Origin: Halobacillus litoralis
GTDB lineage: Bacteria > Bacillota > Bacilli > Bacillales > Halobacillaceae
Direction of reading: 5' to 3'
Assembly: GCF_020171725.1 (NCBI RefSeq)
Contig: NZ_JAIVAJ010000010.1
Coordinates: 124,001-188,000 of the forward strand
DNA: 64,000 nt
Shown here: positions 51,156 to 58,523 of the stretch, one piece after another
How positions within the stretch are numbered: the stretch's first letter is position 1
Layout of the letters: the number at the start of each line of letters is the position of its first letter
Program-made: the position numbers and the translations under genes
The notes under the pieces: generated by a model
The model's input: the letters and a program-made list of their open reading frames with translations, nothing else
What the model was told of the DNA's origin: nothing
The model's database searches: none

Positions 51156-51260
51156 TAACCATAGGCTAAAGCGATTGTCCGTGTGAACATCCAGCATTTG
51201 AGCATTCTATCTGCTGTATATCGACAAAAATTCTTCTACTTGAAAGCTTAGTAATTAACC

Positions 51261-51305
51261 AAACCCGGAGGGGCATCTTCAGATGATGCTCCTCCGGGTT
51301 TGGTT
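51261..51305 (-). terminator. Terminator of the secreted hydrolase gene
   Basis: AAACCCGGAGG ... CCTCCGGGTTTGG stem with an inner GCATC/GATGC pairing; T-rich tail on the minus strand. Confidence 0.75.
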
Positions 51306-51317
51306 TTTGGGTGGATG

Positions 51318-52151
51318 TTAGGAGGTGTCTGGTTCTTTCCAGAGGAAATCGGCGACGAGTTTGTCGACGTAGGGGCTCTCGTGTAAACCGGAATGAGTGG
51401 CGAAGTTGCCACGAACGATTTCAAATTGGATCCGGTGCCTTGGAACGAGTGATTGAATGCCTCTCACGCTGTTACGTTTGACGAGTCCGTCCCACTGCTC
51501 GCTCGCACGATCTTCACGGTTGATGACGCCTGCAATGGCGAGAACATCAACGGAGTCGATCTGTCGTTTTTTCAAATCAACCAGCGCTTTCGATTCCGGT
51601 CTCAAATCGGTGGCGGCATCGCCGAAGTTCACTTTGAAATATCCTTCCTTTTCAATGCCGTTGAAGGGGCTTGCCATCACGACCAGTTTATTGACATCGG
51701 GAGCATCTTCCTCTTTTTCGGCAAGGAATCCTGCGAGGGAGAGCCCTCCCATAGAGTGTCCGACCAGGTTGATGTGGTCGACTCCGTAATCATCTTTCAA
51801 AGCAGACATGATACTCTTCAACCAATCCTTCTGCTGATCTATACTCGCTCTTGCATCTTCGAATATCACTTGAACCAGAGGAGCGGAACCTTCCAGATCC
51901 CCTTTGATTTGTACCTTTCCTTTTTCTGTTACTCGAACTATCATCTGTTTCTCACCTGGACCTCTCCGCTCCAGACGCTCCAGCATCGTAGCGAAGCTTC
52001 GTTCACTTCCTTTGTATCCGTGTAGGAAGAGGGTGGGCGTATCATTCGACGTGTACTCCGATCGAATGGACTTCGTAATCGAGAAAAAAAGGAGGAGACC
52101 GATGAGCAAGGTGAACAGGATAAAGGGGACTGCTCTCTTACGGTTTTTCAA
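51318..52151 (-). CDS. Membrane-anchored or secreted alpha/beta hydrolase (DUF915 family)
   Basis: A 277-residue protein. An N-terminal helix (about 8-27, VPFILFTLLIGLLLFFSI) anchors or exports it. TPTLFLHGYKGSERSF is the oxyanion segment, INLVGHSMGGLSLAGFLAE the nucleophile elbow (Ser in GHSMG), and the catalytic His is likely in FATHSGLHES near the C-terminus: the DUF915 (Lin0754-like) pattern. Esterase/lipase-type activity at the cell surface is plausible. Start: TTG with GAGGAGGA; longer versions lack a ribosome site. Confidence 0.82.
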   Translation of the reverse strand: MKNRKRAVPFILFTLLIGLLLFFSITKSIRSEYTSNDTPTLFLHGYKGSERSFATMLERLERRGPGEKQMIVRVTEKGKVQIKGDLEGSAPLVQVIFEDARASIDQQKDWLKSIMSALKDDYGVDHINLVGHSMGGLSLAGFLAEKEEDAPDVNKLVVMASPFNGIEKEGYFKVNFGDAATDLRPESKALVDLKKRQIDSVDVLAIAGVINREDRASEQWDGLVKRNSVRGIQSLVPRHRIQFEIVRGNFATHSGLHESPYVDKLVADFLWKEPDTS

Positions 52152-52234
52152 TGCTAATCCTCCTCTGCATAAACGGTTCTCTACCTTAGCATACCCTGTC
52201 GGCCAAGTTAAAAACAATCGGTGCGCAGCGAGAT

Positions 52235-52261
52235 GTTTATAATTTACAGCTCTCAGGGAAA
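52235..52261 (+). promoter_or_regulatory. Candidate sigma-B promoter of the YdaG-like gene
   Basis: GTTTAT and GGGAAA are separated by 15 bp, near the sigma-B consensus GTTTAA-N12-15-GGGTAT, and the homologous B. subtilis gene is sigma-B-dependent. Confidence 0.55.
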
Positions 52262-52296
52262 ACTGAATGAGACTCTAGAAAAGGGGAGATTATGAA

Positions 52297-52722
52297 ATGA
52301 ATCAGGAAGAACTGAAGACAAAGATCCATAAAGTGATGGAAAATCATAAGATTGGAACACTGGCTACTGTTAAGGATGGAAAGCCGCACTCCAGGTACAT
52401 GACCTTCCATCATGATGATGAATTCACCTTTTTCACAGCCACTAGTAAAAAGACACACAAAGTTGAGGAAATCGATGAAAATCCGAACGTCCATATTCTA
52501 CTCGGTTACGAAGGAGAAGGCTATGGGGATCGCTACCTTGAAGTAGAAGGTCAGGCGAAAATCCGGGACGATCAGGAGATCAGAGATTGGATTTGGAAAG
52601 ATCATATGAAGAACTGGCTCGGAAGCAAAGATAATCCGGACTTTATCGTGCTTGAGATTATGCCGGAATCCATTCGTTTGATGAACGAAGGCGAAGACAC
52701 GCCGGAAACATTGGAACTATAA
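52297..52722 (+). CDS. ydaG: Pyridoxamine 5'-phosphate oxidase-like general stress protein (YdaG)
   Basis: A 141-residue split-barrel flavin-binding protein. IGTLATVKDGKPHSRYMTFH (about 19-38) and FFTATSKKTHKVEEIDENPN (about 45-64) are the Pfam pyridox_oxidase/GSP26 signatures, and VHILLGYEGEGYGDRYLEVE follows. B. subtilis YdaG (GSP26, 140 residues) is nearly the same length. Such proteins bind FMN or FAD but the substrate is unknown. A candidate sigma-B promoter lies upstream. ATG with AAGGGGAGA. Bidirectional terminator follows. Confidence 0.88.
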   Translation: MNQEELKTKIHKVMENHKIGTLATVKDGKPHSRYMTFHHDDEFTFFTATSKKTHKVEEIDENPNVHILLGYEGEGYGDRYLEVEGQAKIRDDQEIRDWIWKDHMKNWLGSKDNPDFIVLEIMPESIRLMNEGEDTPETLEL

Positions 52723-52750
52723 AAAGAGAGGGGTTTCCCTCTCTTTTTTA
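52721..52750. terminator. Bidirectional terminator
   Basis: AAAAAGAGAGGG/CCCTCTCTTTTTT stem with A/T ends between the convergent ydaG and CDF genes. Confidence 0.85.
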
Positions 52751-52753
52751 ATG

Positions 52754-53647
52754 TTAATGTTCGTGTGCTGTGATGGCGCAGGGGTGGTCTTCGTATTCGA
52801 CTTCGATCGTCACGTGATCAAGCTGCATGCTGTCTAAGATCTCTTTGATTTGATCTTTGACTTGGCAAATCTGCTGCTTCGAAGCGTCTTCGGGCACGAC
52901 AACGTGGGTGGAGAAAGCATGGTGTTCGCCGTCCATGGACCATAAGTGAGTATGGTGTGTGGATCTGATATCCTCAATGGCGCCCATTTTCTCTATGATT
53001 TCGTTCAGGTCCATCCCGTCTGGAACGGCTTCGAGGAAGAGCTTCATCGTTTTAATGAAGTTCTTCACCACGTTATACAGGATGAACAGTGTGATCCCGA
53101 TCGAAGCAAGCGGATCGAGGAAGGGCAGGTCCGTAAAGGCCATAATGATGCTGACGATCAACACGGCGACCCAGCCGAGCACGTCTTCGAGTAAATGCCA
53201 CGTCATGACTTTCTGGTTCATGGAATCCCCGCCTCGCAAGCGAACAACGGCTGCGCCGTTCACTAGAACGCCTAAAATGGCTAAGGCGATCATCCCGGTC
53301 GTATTCGGCTGTACAGGATTCAACAGTCTCGGGATCGCCTCGGTCAGGATGAAGATCGACCCGACGATTAACACTACACTGTTAATCAAGGCAGCCAATA
53401 AAGAAAAACGCCGGTACCCGAATGAGAAGTTTTCGGAGTGTTCTTTGTTGCTGAATCTCTGTAAGAACCAGGCGATTCCGAGAGAAAGGGAGTCCCCGAG
53501 GTCATGCAGGGCATCGGATAAGATGGCCATACTGTTAGTCAGCAACCCGCCAATAATTTCAATGATGGTAAAAGCTAAATTTAGAAAGAATGCTGTTTTA
53601 ATTTTTCCAGTCGACGAATCGACATGGTGATGGTGGTGATGTCCCAT
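52754..53647 (-). CDS. Cation diffusion facilitator (CzcD/ZitB-type Zn2+ exporter) with natural poly-His N-terminus
   Basis: A 297-residue CDF antiporter with six helices. SMAILSDALHDLGDSLSLGI (site A, HD/DD pair near residues 45-52) and TWHLLEDVLGWVAVLIV (second HxxxD site, near 150) are the Zn2+-binding helices; the C-terminal cytoplasmic domain is His-rich (THHTHLWSMDGEHHAFSTHV). It begins MGHHHHHHVDSS: six consecutive natural histidines. An ArsR/CzrA-type operator lies in the leader, so it is probably induced by zinc or similar metals. ATG preceded by GGAGGTAAT. Confidence 0.9.
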   Translation of the reverse strand: MGHHHHHHVDSSTGKIKTAFFLNLAFTIIEIIGGLLTNSMAILSDALHDLGDSLSLGIAWFLQRFSNKEHSENFSFGYRRFSLLAALINSVVLIVGSIFILTEAIPRLLNPVQPNTTGMIALAILGVLVNGAAVVRLRGGDSMNQKVMTWHLLEDVLGWVAVLIVSIIMAFTDLPFLDPLASIGITLFILYNVVKNFIKTMKLFLEAVPDGMDLNEIIEKMGAIEDIRSTHHTHLWSMDGEHHAFSTHVVVPEDASKQQICQVKDQIKEILDSMQLDHVTIEVEYEDHPCAITAHEH

Positions 53648-53667
53648 AGGATTACCTCCGATAACGA

Positions 53668-53689
53668 TATATGATTATATGTTCATATA
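53668..53689 (-). promoter_or_regulatory. ArsR/CzrA-type metal-sensor operator
   Basis: TATATGA and TCATATA are perfect half-sites with an 8-base centre, very like the CzrA/SmtB consensus (TGAAYANNNNTTCA core with TATA-rich ends). It lies in the promoter region of the CDF exporter gene. Confidence 0.65.
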
Positions 53690-53771
53690 TAATGATAAAA
53701 GCGTGGCTGATGACTGTCAATGAATGCTATTATTTTTCCTTGGTTCTCTCTTTTTAAACATCGCTTTACTT

Positions 53772-53816
53772 ACCTCGTAAAATTAGGTATGCTGAATATA
53801 CCTAATTTTACGAGGT
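53772..53816 (+). promoter_or_regulatory. Perfect 19-bp inverted repeat over the padR promoter
   Basis: Arms ACCTCGTAAAATTAGGTAT and its exact complement flank a 7-base centre (GCTGAAT). TTTACT and TATGCT, 17 bp apart, form a promoter inside it, so a bound repressor would block it. Most likely the autoregulatory operator of the PadR regulator that follows. Confidence 0.7.
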
Positions 53817-53827
53817 AGGTGAGGAAG

Positions 53828-54160
53828 ATGTTCAACCGTGAACTTGTTAAAGGAAGCACATCCTTATTAGTTCTGCAGTTGCTGAATGACCGTGATATGT
53901 ACGGCTATGAGCTTGTCAAAGAGATGGATCGGCGGAGTGACCATAATTTCCAAGTGAAGGAAGGGACACTGTACCCCGCCCTTCACAAGTTAGAAAAACA
54001 GGGTTATGTGAGTCATTATTGGCACGAACAGGAAAAAGGACCGGCGCGGAAATACTATCAGGTAACCACTGAGGGGCAGAAGATGCTGGAAGAAAGAACG
54101 AGCGAATGGCACCGCTACGTTCAAGTGATGAATAAGCTGATGGGAAAACATGAGTCATAG
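53828..54160 (+). CDS. PadR-family transcriptional regulator
   Basis: A 110-residue winged-helix protein. [20 protein letters not shown] then [29 protein letters not shown] and [19 protein letters not shown] are the PadR signatures. Start: ATG after GGTGAGGAAG (spacing is short; a GTG three codons earlier is possible). Its end overlaps the start of a HAAS-domain membrane protein by 11 bases. PadR-HAAS pairs occur widely in Bacillota and control membrane or envelope genes. The 45-bp palindrome upstream is probably its operator. Confidence 0.9.
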   Translation: MFNRELVKGSTSLLVLQLLNDRDMYGYELVKEMDRRSDHNFQVKEGTLYPALHKLEKQGYVSHYWHEQEKGPARKYYQVTTEGQKMLEERTSEWHRYVQVMNKLMGKHES

Positions 54161-54773
54161 CGAGCATGATCGTTATTTAGAGGAATTGTCACAAGCCTTG
54201 TCCTTCCATCCTGAGCGCGGCTCGATTGTCGAAGAATATAAGGGTCACCTTACAGCTATGGATGGAGCAGGGCAGCTGACGTATGATGATTTGATCATGC
54301 GTCTCGGGAGTCCTGGCGAAATCGCTGAGATGTTCAAAGAGGAGCATTCTGTCACAGAATCCCGTTTACAGTGGCTTTTTGTTCTGTGTAATATTGTGCT
54401 CTTTGTCGGTGGGGGATTGCTGACAGTCGGTTATCACCTGCTTGAGTGGAACGTGCTCGAATGGGTATTTGAACGGCTGATTTCCATTCCGACCATCATC
54501 ATTCTACTTTATATCGGATTCTGGGCCCTTCTCGGTTATGAAATCGGGAAAGCCTTCGGGCCGAGAGGAGTCGCTTTATTGAAGAAGACCTATGTGATCG
54601 GCATCATACCGAATTTGATTTTGATGCTGCTGACGCTCTTCAAAGTGATTCCTCACAAGTGGTTTGCCCCGCTCGTGACGCCGCAATTCATTGTCGTCTG
54701 TATCGTCTGCACGGCTTTGCTGTACCCGATTTCGTGGTTAACGTGCCGCTGGGGAAGGAGGATGTCACTGTAA
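54150..54773 (+). CDS. HAAS/DUF1700-type membrane protein
   Basis: A 207-residue protein. Residues 1-70 are the helical HAAS (DUF1700) domain: [26 protein letters not shown] and [15 protein letters not shown]. Four to five hydrophobic helices follow. HAAS proteins are encoded with PadR regulators and are thought to sense or transmit membrane signals; the mechanism is not known. Its start lies inside the padR gene, so the two are translationally coupled. GTG/ATG choice: ATG at 54150. Confidence 0.82.
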   Translation: MSHSEHDRYLEELSQALSFHPERGSIVEEYKGHLTAMDGAGQLTYDDLIMRLGSPGEIAEMFKEEHSVTESRLQWLFVLCNIVLFVGGGLLTVGYHLLEWNVLEWVFERLISIPTIIILLYIGFWALLGYEIGKAFGPRGVALLKKTYVIGIIPNLILMLLTLFKVIPHKWFAPLVTPQFIVVCIVCTALLYPISWLTCRWGRRMSL

Positions 54774-54843
54774 CGGGCATTCTTTACACCCATATACATA
54801 GAATATCTATGATTAAAGAAAAACTAGGTATAGGAGGAGTTAC

Positions 54844-56301
54844 ATGTCTACACCACCACTGAAAATACAGGAGTTGCTGTTTTTTGTTATTTGTCTAGCT
54901 TTAGGAGGACTCGCTGAGCTGTCCTTTTTCCATGCGCCTGTCGGCATCAGCTATCTTGTCTTCACGACAGGCTTTTATCTCGTCTTCTTTTTAAGATACC
55001 GTCGTTTCCCATTCAGACAGAGACGCATGGGCATTCTGATGATGTTTGTCATCTTGGTTCTATCAGCCAATTATGTGTTATACGATGCGTTCATTTTCCA
55101 ACTGCTGAATGCTTTGCTGCTTCCAACACTGATGCTCGCCCATCTCGTGTTGCTGACGAAACCGTCCTACATTCATTGGTATCGAGGGACCTTCCTCATC
55201 CGGATGATTACCACTTTCTTCGGTGCATTTGCCTTTAACGCATATTTTCTGCAGCGATTGTACAAACGAATCTTCAAGCAGATGGATGAAAAAAATTCAG
55301 AGGTGATGAGGAAGGTACTGCTCGGTCTTTTAATCGGTGCGCCACTTCTGTTTGTCGTCGTCGGTCTCCTTATGCAGGCGGACGCAGCGTTCCAAAACTT
55401 CCTCTCTGTATTTCCGGACTGGTTGAACGGACTGGAAGTGAACGAAGTATTCATTCGAGTGTTGATCGCATTGGCGCTCGGGTGGCTCTTCTTTGGCGTG
55501 ATGCAGATTCTGCCTCGTGAAGAAACGAAGACGCCGGCAGAACCGAAGCAGGGGGAGACGTACGATGGCATCGTATCCCTGACTATTCTCATTCTATTGA
55601 ATGTCGTCTATGCCTTGTTCACAGCTGTGCAGTTCACGTATTTCTTCGGTGGAGAATTGTACGAAGGCATGAGCTATGCTGAATATGCCCGCCGTGGCTT
55701 TTTCGAGCTTGTGGTCGTGTCGCTTGTGAACTTGACGGTGCTTGTCATCATGCTGAAGATCAATCGTCCTGATGCCAAAAAGCTCGATCGTACGTTGAGG
55801 AGCATGTACTCGCTGCTTATCGTCTTCAGTGGCATTTTGCTTGTTTCTGCCTTTCAGAGGCTGATGCTGTATGAAGCTGAATACGGCTACACGATGGCAC
55901 GCGTCCTGCCGCATGTCTTTATGATTTTCCTTATCGTCATTTTCGCTTATACAGGGATCCGTGTCTGGATCGACCGTCTACCGCTGATCCACTTCTACTT
56001 GATAACAGCCGTTCTGTTTTATACAGGATTGAATGCGGTGAACGTGGAGGCGTGGATTGTGGACCGTAACATCGACCGTTACGAAGAGACCGGGAAACTC
56101 GATATCGACTACTTGAATTCACTAGGCTATACCGGCGTTGATGGTCTTATTGAAATCTACCAAGAGTACCCGGAGTATAAGAATCTGGAACGTAAGTTGG
56201 AGGAGAGAAAAGAAGAATGGACAAATCAAGAGAGAGCGTGGCAGTCCTTCAACATCCCGAGGTATGAAGTGGTGAAGAAGCTCGATGACCTCGAGCTCTG
56301 A
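54844..56301 (+). CDS. DUF4153/DUF4173-type polytopic membrane protein
   Basis: A 485-residue membrane protein with about eleven hydrophobic helices followed by a soluble, charged C-terminus (about 420-485). LLIGAPLLFVVVGLLMQADA followed by AFQNF, and FQRLMLYEAEYGYTMARVLP (near residue 345), are typical of the DUF4153/DUF4173 family: the second is the conserved YxxxYGxTxxR motif. Function unknown. ATG with AGGAGGAG, 70 bases after the HAAS gene, so probably the third gene of the PadR operon. Confidence 0.78.
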   Translation: MSTPPLKIQELLFFVICLALGGLAELSFFHAPVGISYLVFTTGFYLVFFLRYRRFPFRQRRMGILMMFVILVLSANYVLYDAFIFQLLNALLLPTLMLAHLVLLTKPSYIHWYRGTFLIRMITTFFGAFAFNAYFLQRLYKRIFKQMDEKNSEVMRKVLLGLLIGAPLLFVVVGLLMQADAAFQNFLSVFPDWLNGLEVNEVFIRVLIALALGWLFFGVMQILPREETKTPAEPKQGETYDGIVSLTILILLNVVYALFTAVQFTYFFGGELYEGMSYAEYARRGFFELVVVSLVNLTVLVIMLKINRPDAKKLDRTLRSMYSLLIVFSGILLVSAFQRLMLYEAEYGYTMARVLPHVFMIFLIVIFAYTGIRVWIDRLPLIHFYLITAVLFYTGLNAVNVEAWIVDRNIDRYEETGKLDIDYLNSLGYTGVDGLIEIYQEYPEYKNLERKLEERKEEWTNQERAWQSFNIPRYEVVKKLDDLEL

Positions 56302-56468
56302 CTAACGTAGGAATGGTTGTGAGAAGAAGTGTCTGGACCATTACTCGTTAAACGTACATTCAAAACGGTCTCTAGAAGGGGCGCTTCAAGTTCGTTTTGT
56401 GGAGTGGGGGGGAGAAAAAACGTCCAGAGAGCCATTCTCTGAACCGTTTTAACCCTCCGCTCGTCTGC

Positions 56469-56527
56469 AAAAAAGCCGAACGATGATTCGAGTGCCTTAA
56501 TAGGCTCGAAAATCGTTCGGCTTTTTT
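56469..56527 (-). terminator. Terminator of the DUF2254 gene
   Basis: Long hairpin AAAAAAGCCGAACGAT ... ATCGTTCGGCTTTTTT with inner TTCGAG/CTCGAA arms, at the end of the DUF2254 gene. The gap 56302-56468 shows nothing else. Confidence 0.85.
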
Positions 56528-56528
56528 A

Positions 56529-57899
56529 TTAAAGAGGTGAAAATTTTTTCTTAAGGTTCTCGAACTCTTCCATTTCATCAGTCTGGACAGCGAGTTTTTT
56601 TAGGGCGGATACTAGGAACCTTTGATCGAGCTCGTACAACGAGGTGGTGTCCATATGCTTCACCGTTTGACAGGCGAATCTCCATAGAGGCTCGTGTTTG
56701 GAATCATCGATCGACTCAGCAATCTTCGCAAGCGAGTTCAGGAGCTCTGTGATAATCAGGTGGTTGTCTTTTGCATAATGTCGGATGAATCCGAAGCCTC
56801 GGTAAATGTAGTAGTCGAAGGATTCCTCAAGCAGGATGACCCGAACCTGTTCATCCTCGTCCATCAAGTAGGGAGTGAAGGTGATATAGTCCTCGACTGT
56901 CAGCATCAGCTCCGCCATTCGGTGAATGGTGTTGATGGCCGTCTTCGGGTCATCGTTTCCTATTGACTTTATCGCGATTTCAGCCAGTTTGTGCATCCCC
57001 ATCTGGATGTCTTGAATCTCTGTTTCTTTATGTCCAATCTCAAGCATCCGACAGTACTTCATGGCATCGACTTTCTCCGCGCCGGGGCCCCAGTAGCTGA
57101 TTAAGTTATTGCCCTTTAATGTGTAATCACCGATTTGAGAGTGGAGTTGCACAATGACGTCGTCTTTTTTCGCTTCCGCGACCATCGTACGGTAATCGAC
57201 AAGCTGCAAGTAACCTGATTTCACAGAGTCTACTGATATAGCATTTTCCCGTTCGATTTCTTTCGTATCGCCTGCGTCCATCGTTCTATAAGTTTCAAGC
57301 TCCTTGCTCAACGTCTGGTTGATGATTTCTTCAGATGTCTTTTTCATCGTATAGGTGATGTTGTGCACCTGCATCCACATCGTCGCGTGATTGATGAAGT
57401 AGATAAAGGTCAGAGCGGATATGAACGCAAGCAGGATGGTCATGAAGGGAATCGCTACGAAGAATTCTTCCGAAGAGTTCCCGATGAACAAAAAGACGAC
57501 AAGCACAAAGACGAAGCTGCCGTTAAAGATGCCGAGAGCGTGCTGCGTTCGCTTGTCTGAGACGAAGTTGAGAAGCATGCGCGGAGAGAATTGACCGCTG
57601 AACGTCGTCAGGACCACGAGTAAGGAGTTGAGTGTGAAGGCGCTGAGCGTCAAGATTCCGCCAATCAGTGTGCTGACTAGTATTCTCGTTGAGTCTGAAT
57701 TGATTTGTAAGAACGAGGGAACGTGTGGGTACAATTCAAATCCCTGATCGAGATAGAGGACGATGCCTGCTAGCACAATGGCTAGAGATATGTAAACGGC
57801 AGGCATGTACCATATGGCCATTTGCATTTCGTGTTTTCGTTGCCTCTTTGACATTTCAAAGTATTTTCTCAATGAGACAGGTAGTAGATCCAGTATCAT
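56529..57899 (-). CDS. DUF2254-family predicted membrane protein
   Basis: A 456-residue protein with four helices in the first 210 residues (YISLAIVLAGIVLYL, STLIGGILTLSAFTLNSLLV, FVLVVFLFIG, AIPFMTILLAFISALTFIYF). SGQFSPRMLLNFVSDKRTQH and ALGIFNGSFV are the family signature, and the C-terminal 240 residues form a soluble helical domain (YLQLVDYRTMVAEAKKDDVI ...). Function unknown. Start: ATG (MILDLLPVSLRK) with GGAGGAG; longer in-frame versions would reach into the divergent acetyltransferase gene. Confidence 0.85.
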   Translation of the reverse strand: MILDLLPVSLRKYFEMSKRQRKHEMQMAIWYMPAVYISLAIVLAGIVLYLDQGFELYPHVPSFLQINSDSTRILVSTLIGGILTLSAFTLNSLLVVLTTFSGQFSPRMLLNFVSDKRTQHALGIFNGSFVFVLVVFLFIGNSSEEFFVAIPFMTILLAFISALTFIYFINHATMWMQVHNITYTMKKTSEEIINQTLSKELETYRTMDAGDTKEIERENAISVDSVKSGYLQLVDYRTMVAEAKKDDVIVQLHSQIGDYTLKGNNLISYWGPGAEKVDAMKYCRMLEIGHKETEIQDIQMGMHKLAEIAIKSIGNDDPKTAINTIHRMAELMLTVEDYITFTPYLMDEDEQVRVILLEESFDYYIYRGFGFIRHYAKDNHLIITELLNSLAKIAESIDDSKHEPLWRFACQTVKHMDTTSLYELDQRFLVSALKKLAVQTDEMEEFENLKKKFSPL

Positions 57900-58012
57900 G
57901 TTTGACTCCTCCATCCTGCTTTGTTGACATATTTTTTCCCATTCTGAATGCTTTTCAAACGAATTGGGTTTCGATATAGTTACAGGTACAAGAACGAAGG
58001 GGGAGACAGGGA

Positions 58013-58468
58013 ATGGAATGGGTGAAGAAAACATTCGATCAACTGACGAAAGAGGAACTTTACACGCTGCTTCAACACCGTGTGAATGTATTTGTTGTAG
58101 AGCAGGAATGTCCGTACCCGGAAATCGATGGACGGGACCCGGAATGCTTACATATTTGGAAAGAAGAAGCTGGAGAGGTCGTAGCTTACTGTCGACTTGT
58201 GCCACCTGCTGAAGGTGAAGAGCATTATTCAATCGGAAGAGTATTGATTCAAGAAAAATACCGCAGAAAAGGTCATGCCAGAAAGCTCATGGATTATGCC
58301 ATAGATGTCCTTGTAAATGAGATGGGTGTTCAAGGGATTGCCCTTCATGGTCAAGAGCACCTCCGCCACTTCTATGCATCTTTCGGATTTGAAGAGGTGT
58401 CGGATGTGTATCTTGAAGATGGCATCCCTCATGTAGATATGGTCAAGAGCACCTTGAAACGTTTATAA
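58013..58468 (+). CDS. GNAT N-acetyltransferase, ElaA type
   Basis: A 151-residue acetyltransferase. LLQHRVNVFVVEQECPYPEI then DGRDPECLHIW is the unmistakable N-terminal signature of ElaA-like GNATs; IGRVLIQEKYRRKGHARKLM holds the acetyl-CoA loop (R-R-K-G-H-A) and FYASFGFEEVSDVYLEDGIP is the C-terminal motif. The acceptor is unknown. ATG with GGGGGAGA. The stop codon overlaps the -35 of the predicted sigma-B promoter of the next gene. Confidence 0.88.
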   Translation: MEWVKKTFDQLTKEELYTLLQHRVNVFVVEQECPYPEIDGRDPECLHIWKEEAGEVVAYCRLVPPAEGEEHYSIGRVLIQEKYRRKGHARKLMDYAIDVLVNEMGVQGIALHGQEHLRHFYASFGFEEVSDVYLEDGIPHVDMVKSTLKRL

Positions 58469-58486
58469 TCTTCGTTTCGGTGGAAT
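58461..58486 (+). promoter_or_regulatory. Candidate sigma-B promoter of the aldehyde dehydrogenase gene
   Basis: GTTTAT and TGGAAT with a 14-bp spacer, one base from a GGGAAT-type -10. B. subtilis aldY, the apparent homologue, is sigma-B-dependent. Confidence 0.45.
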
Positions 58487-58523
58487 TTAGTTGTGTGCTA
58501 TCAAAATGACGAGGAGGACAATC

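Noticed and set aside
50893..51186. Open frames of 80-100 codons on both strands in the long repeat copy
   Set aside because: They arise from the palindrome; no start signals and no conserved motifs.
53624..53647. Hexahistidine as a vector or cloning artefact
   Set aside because: The codons are mixed CAC/CAT, the gene has natural regulatory sequence on both sides and a His-rich C-terminal domain fitting its family.
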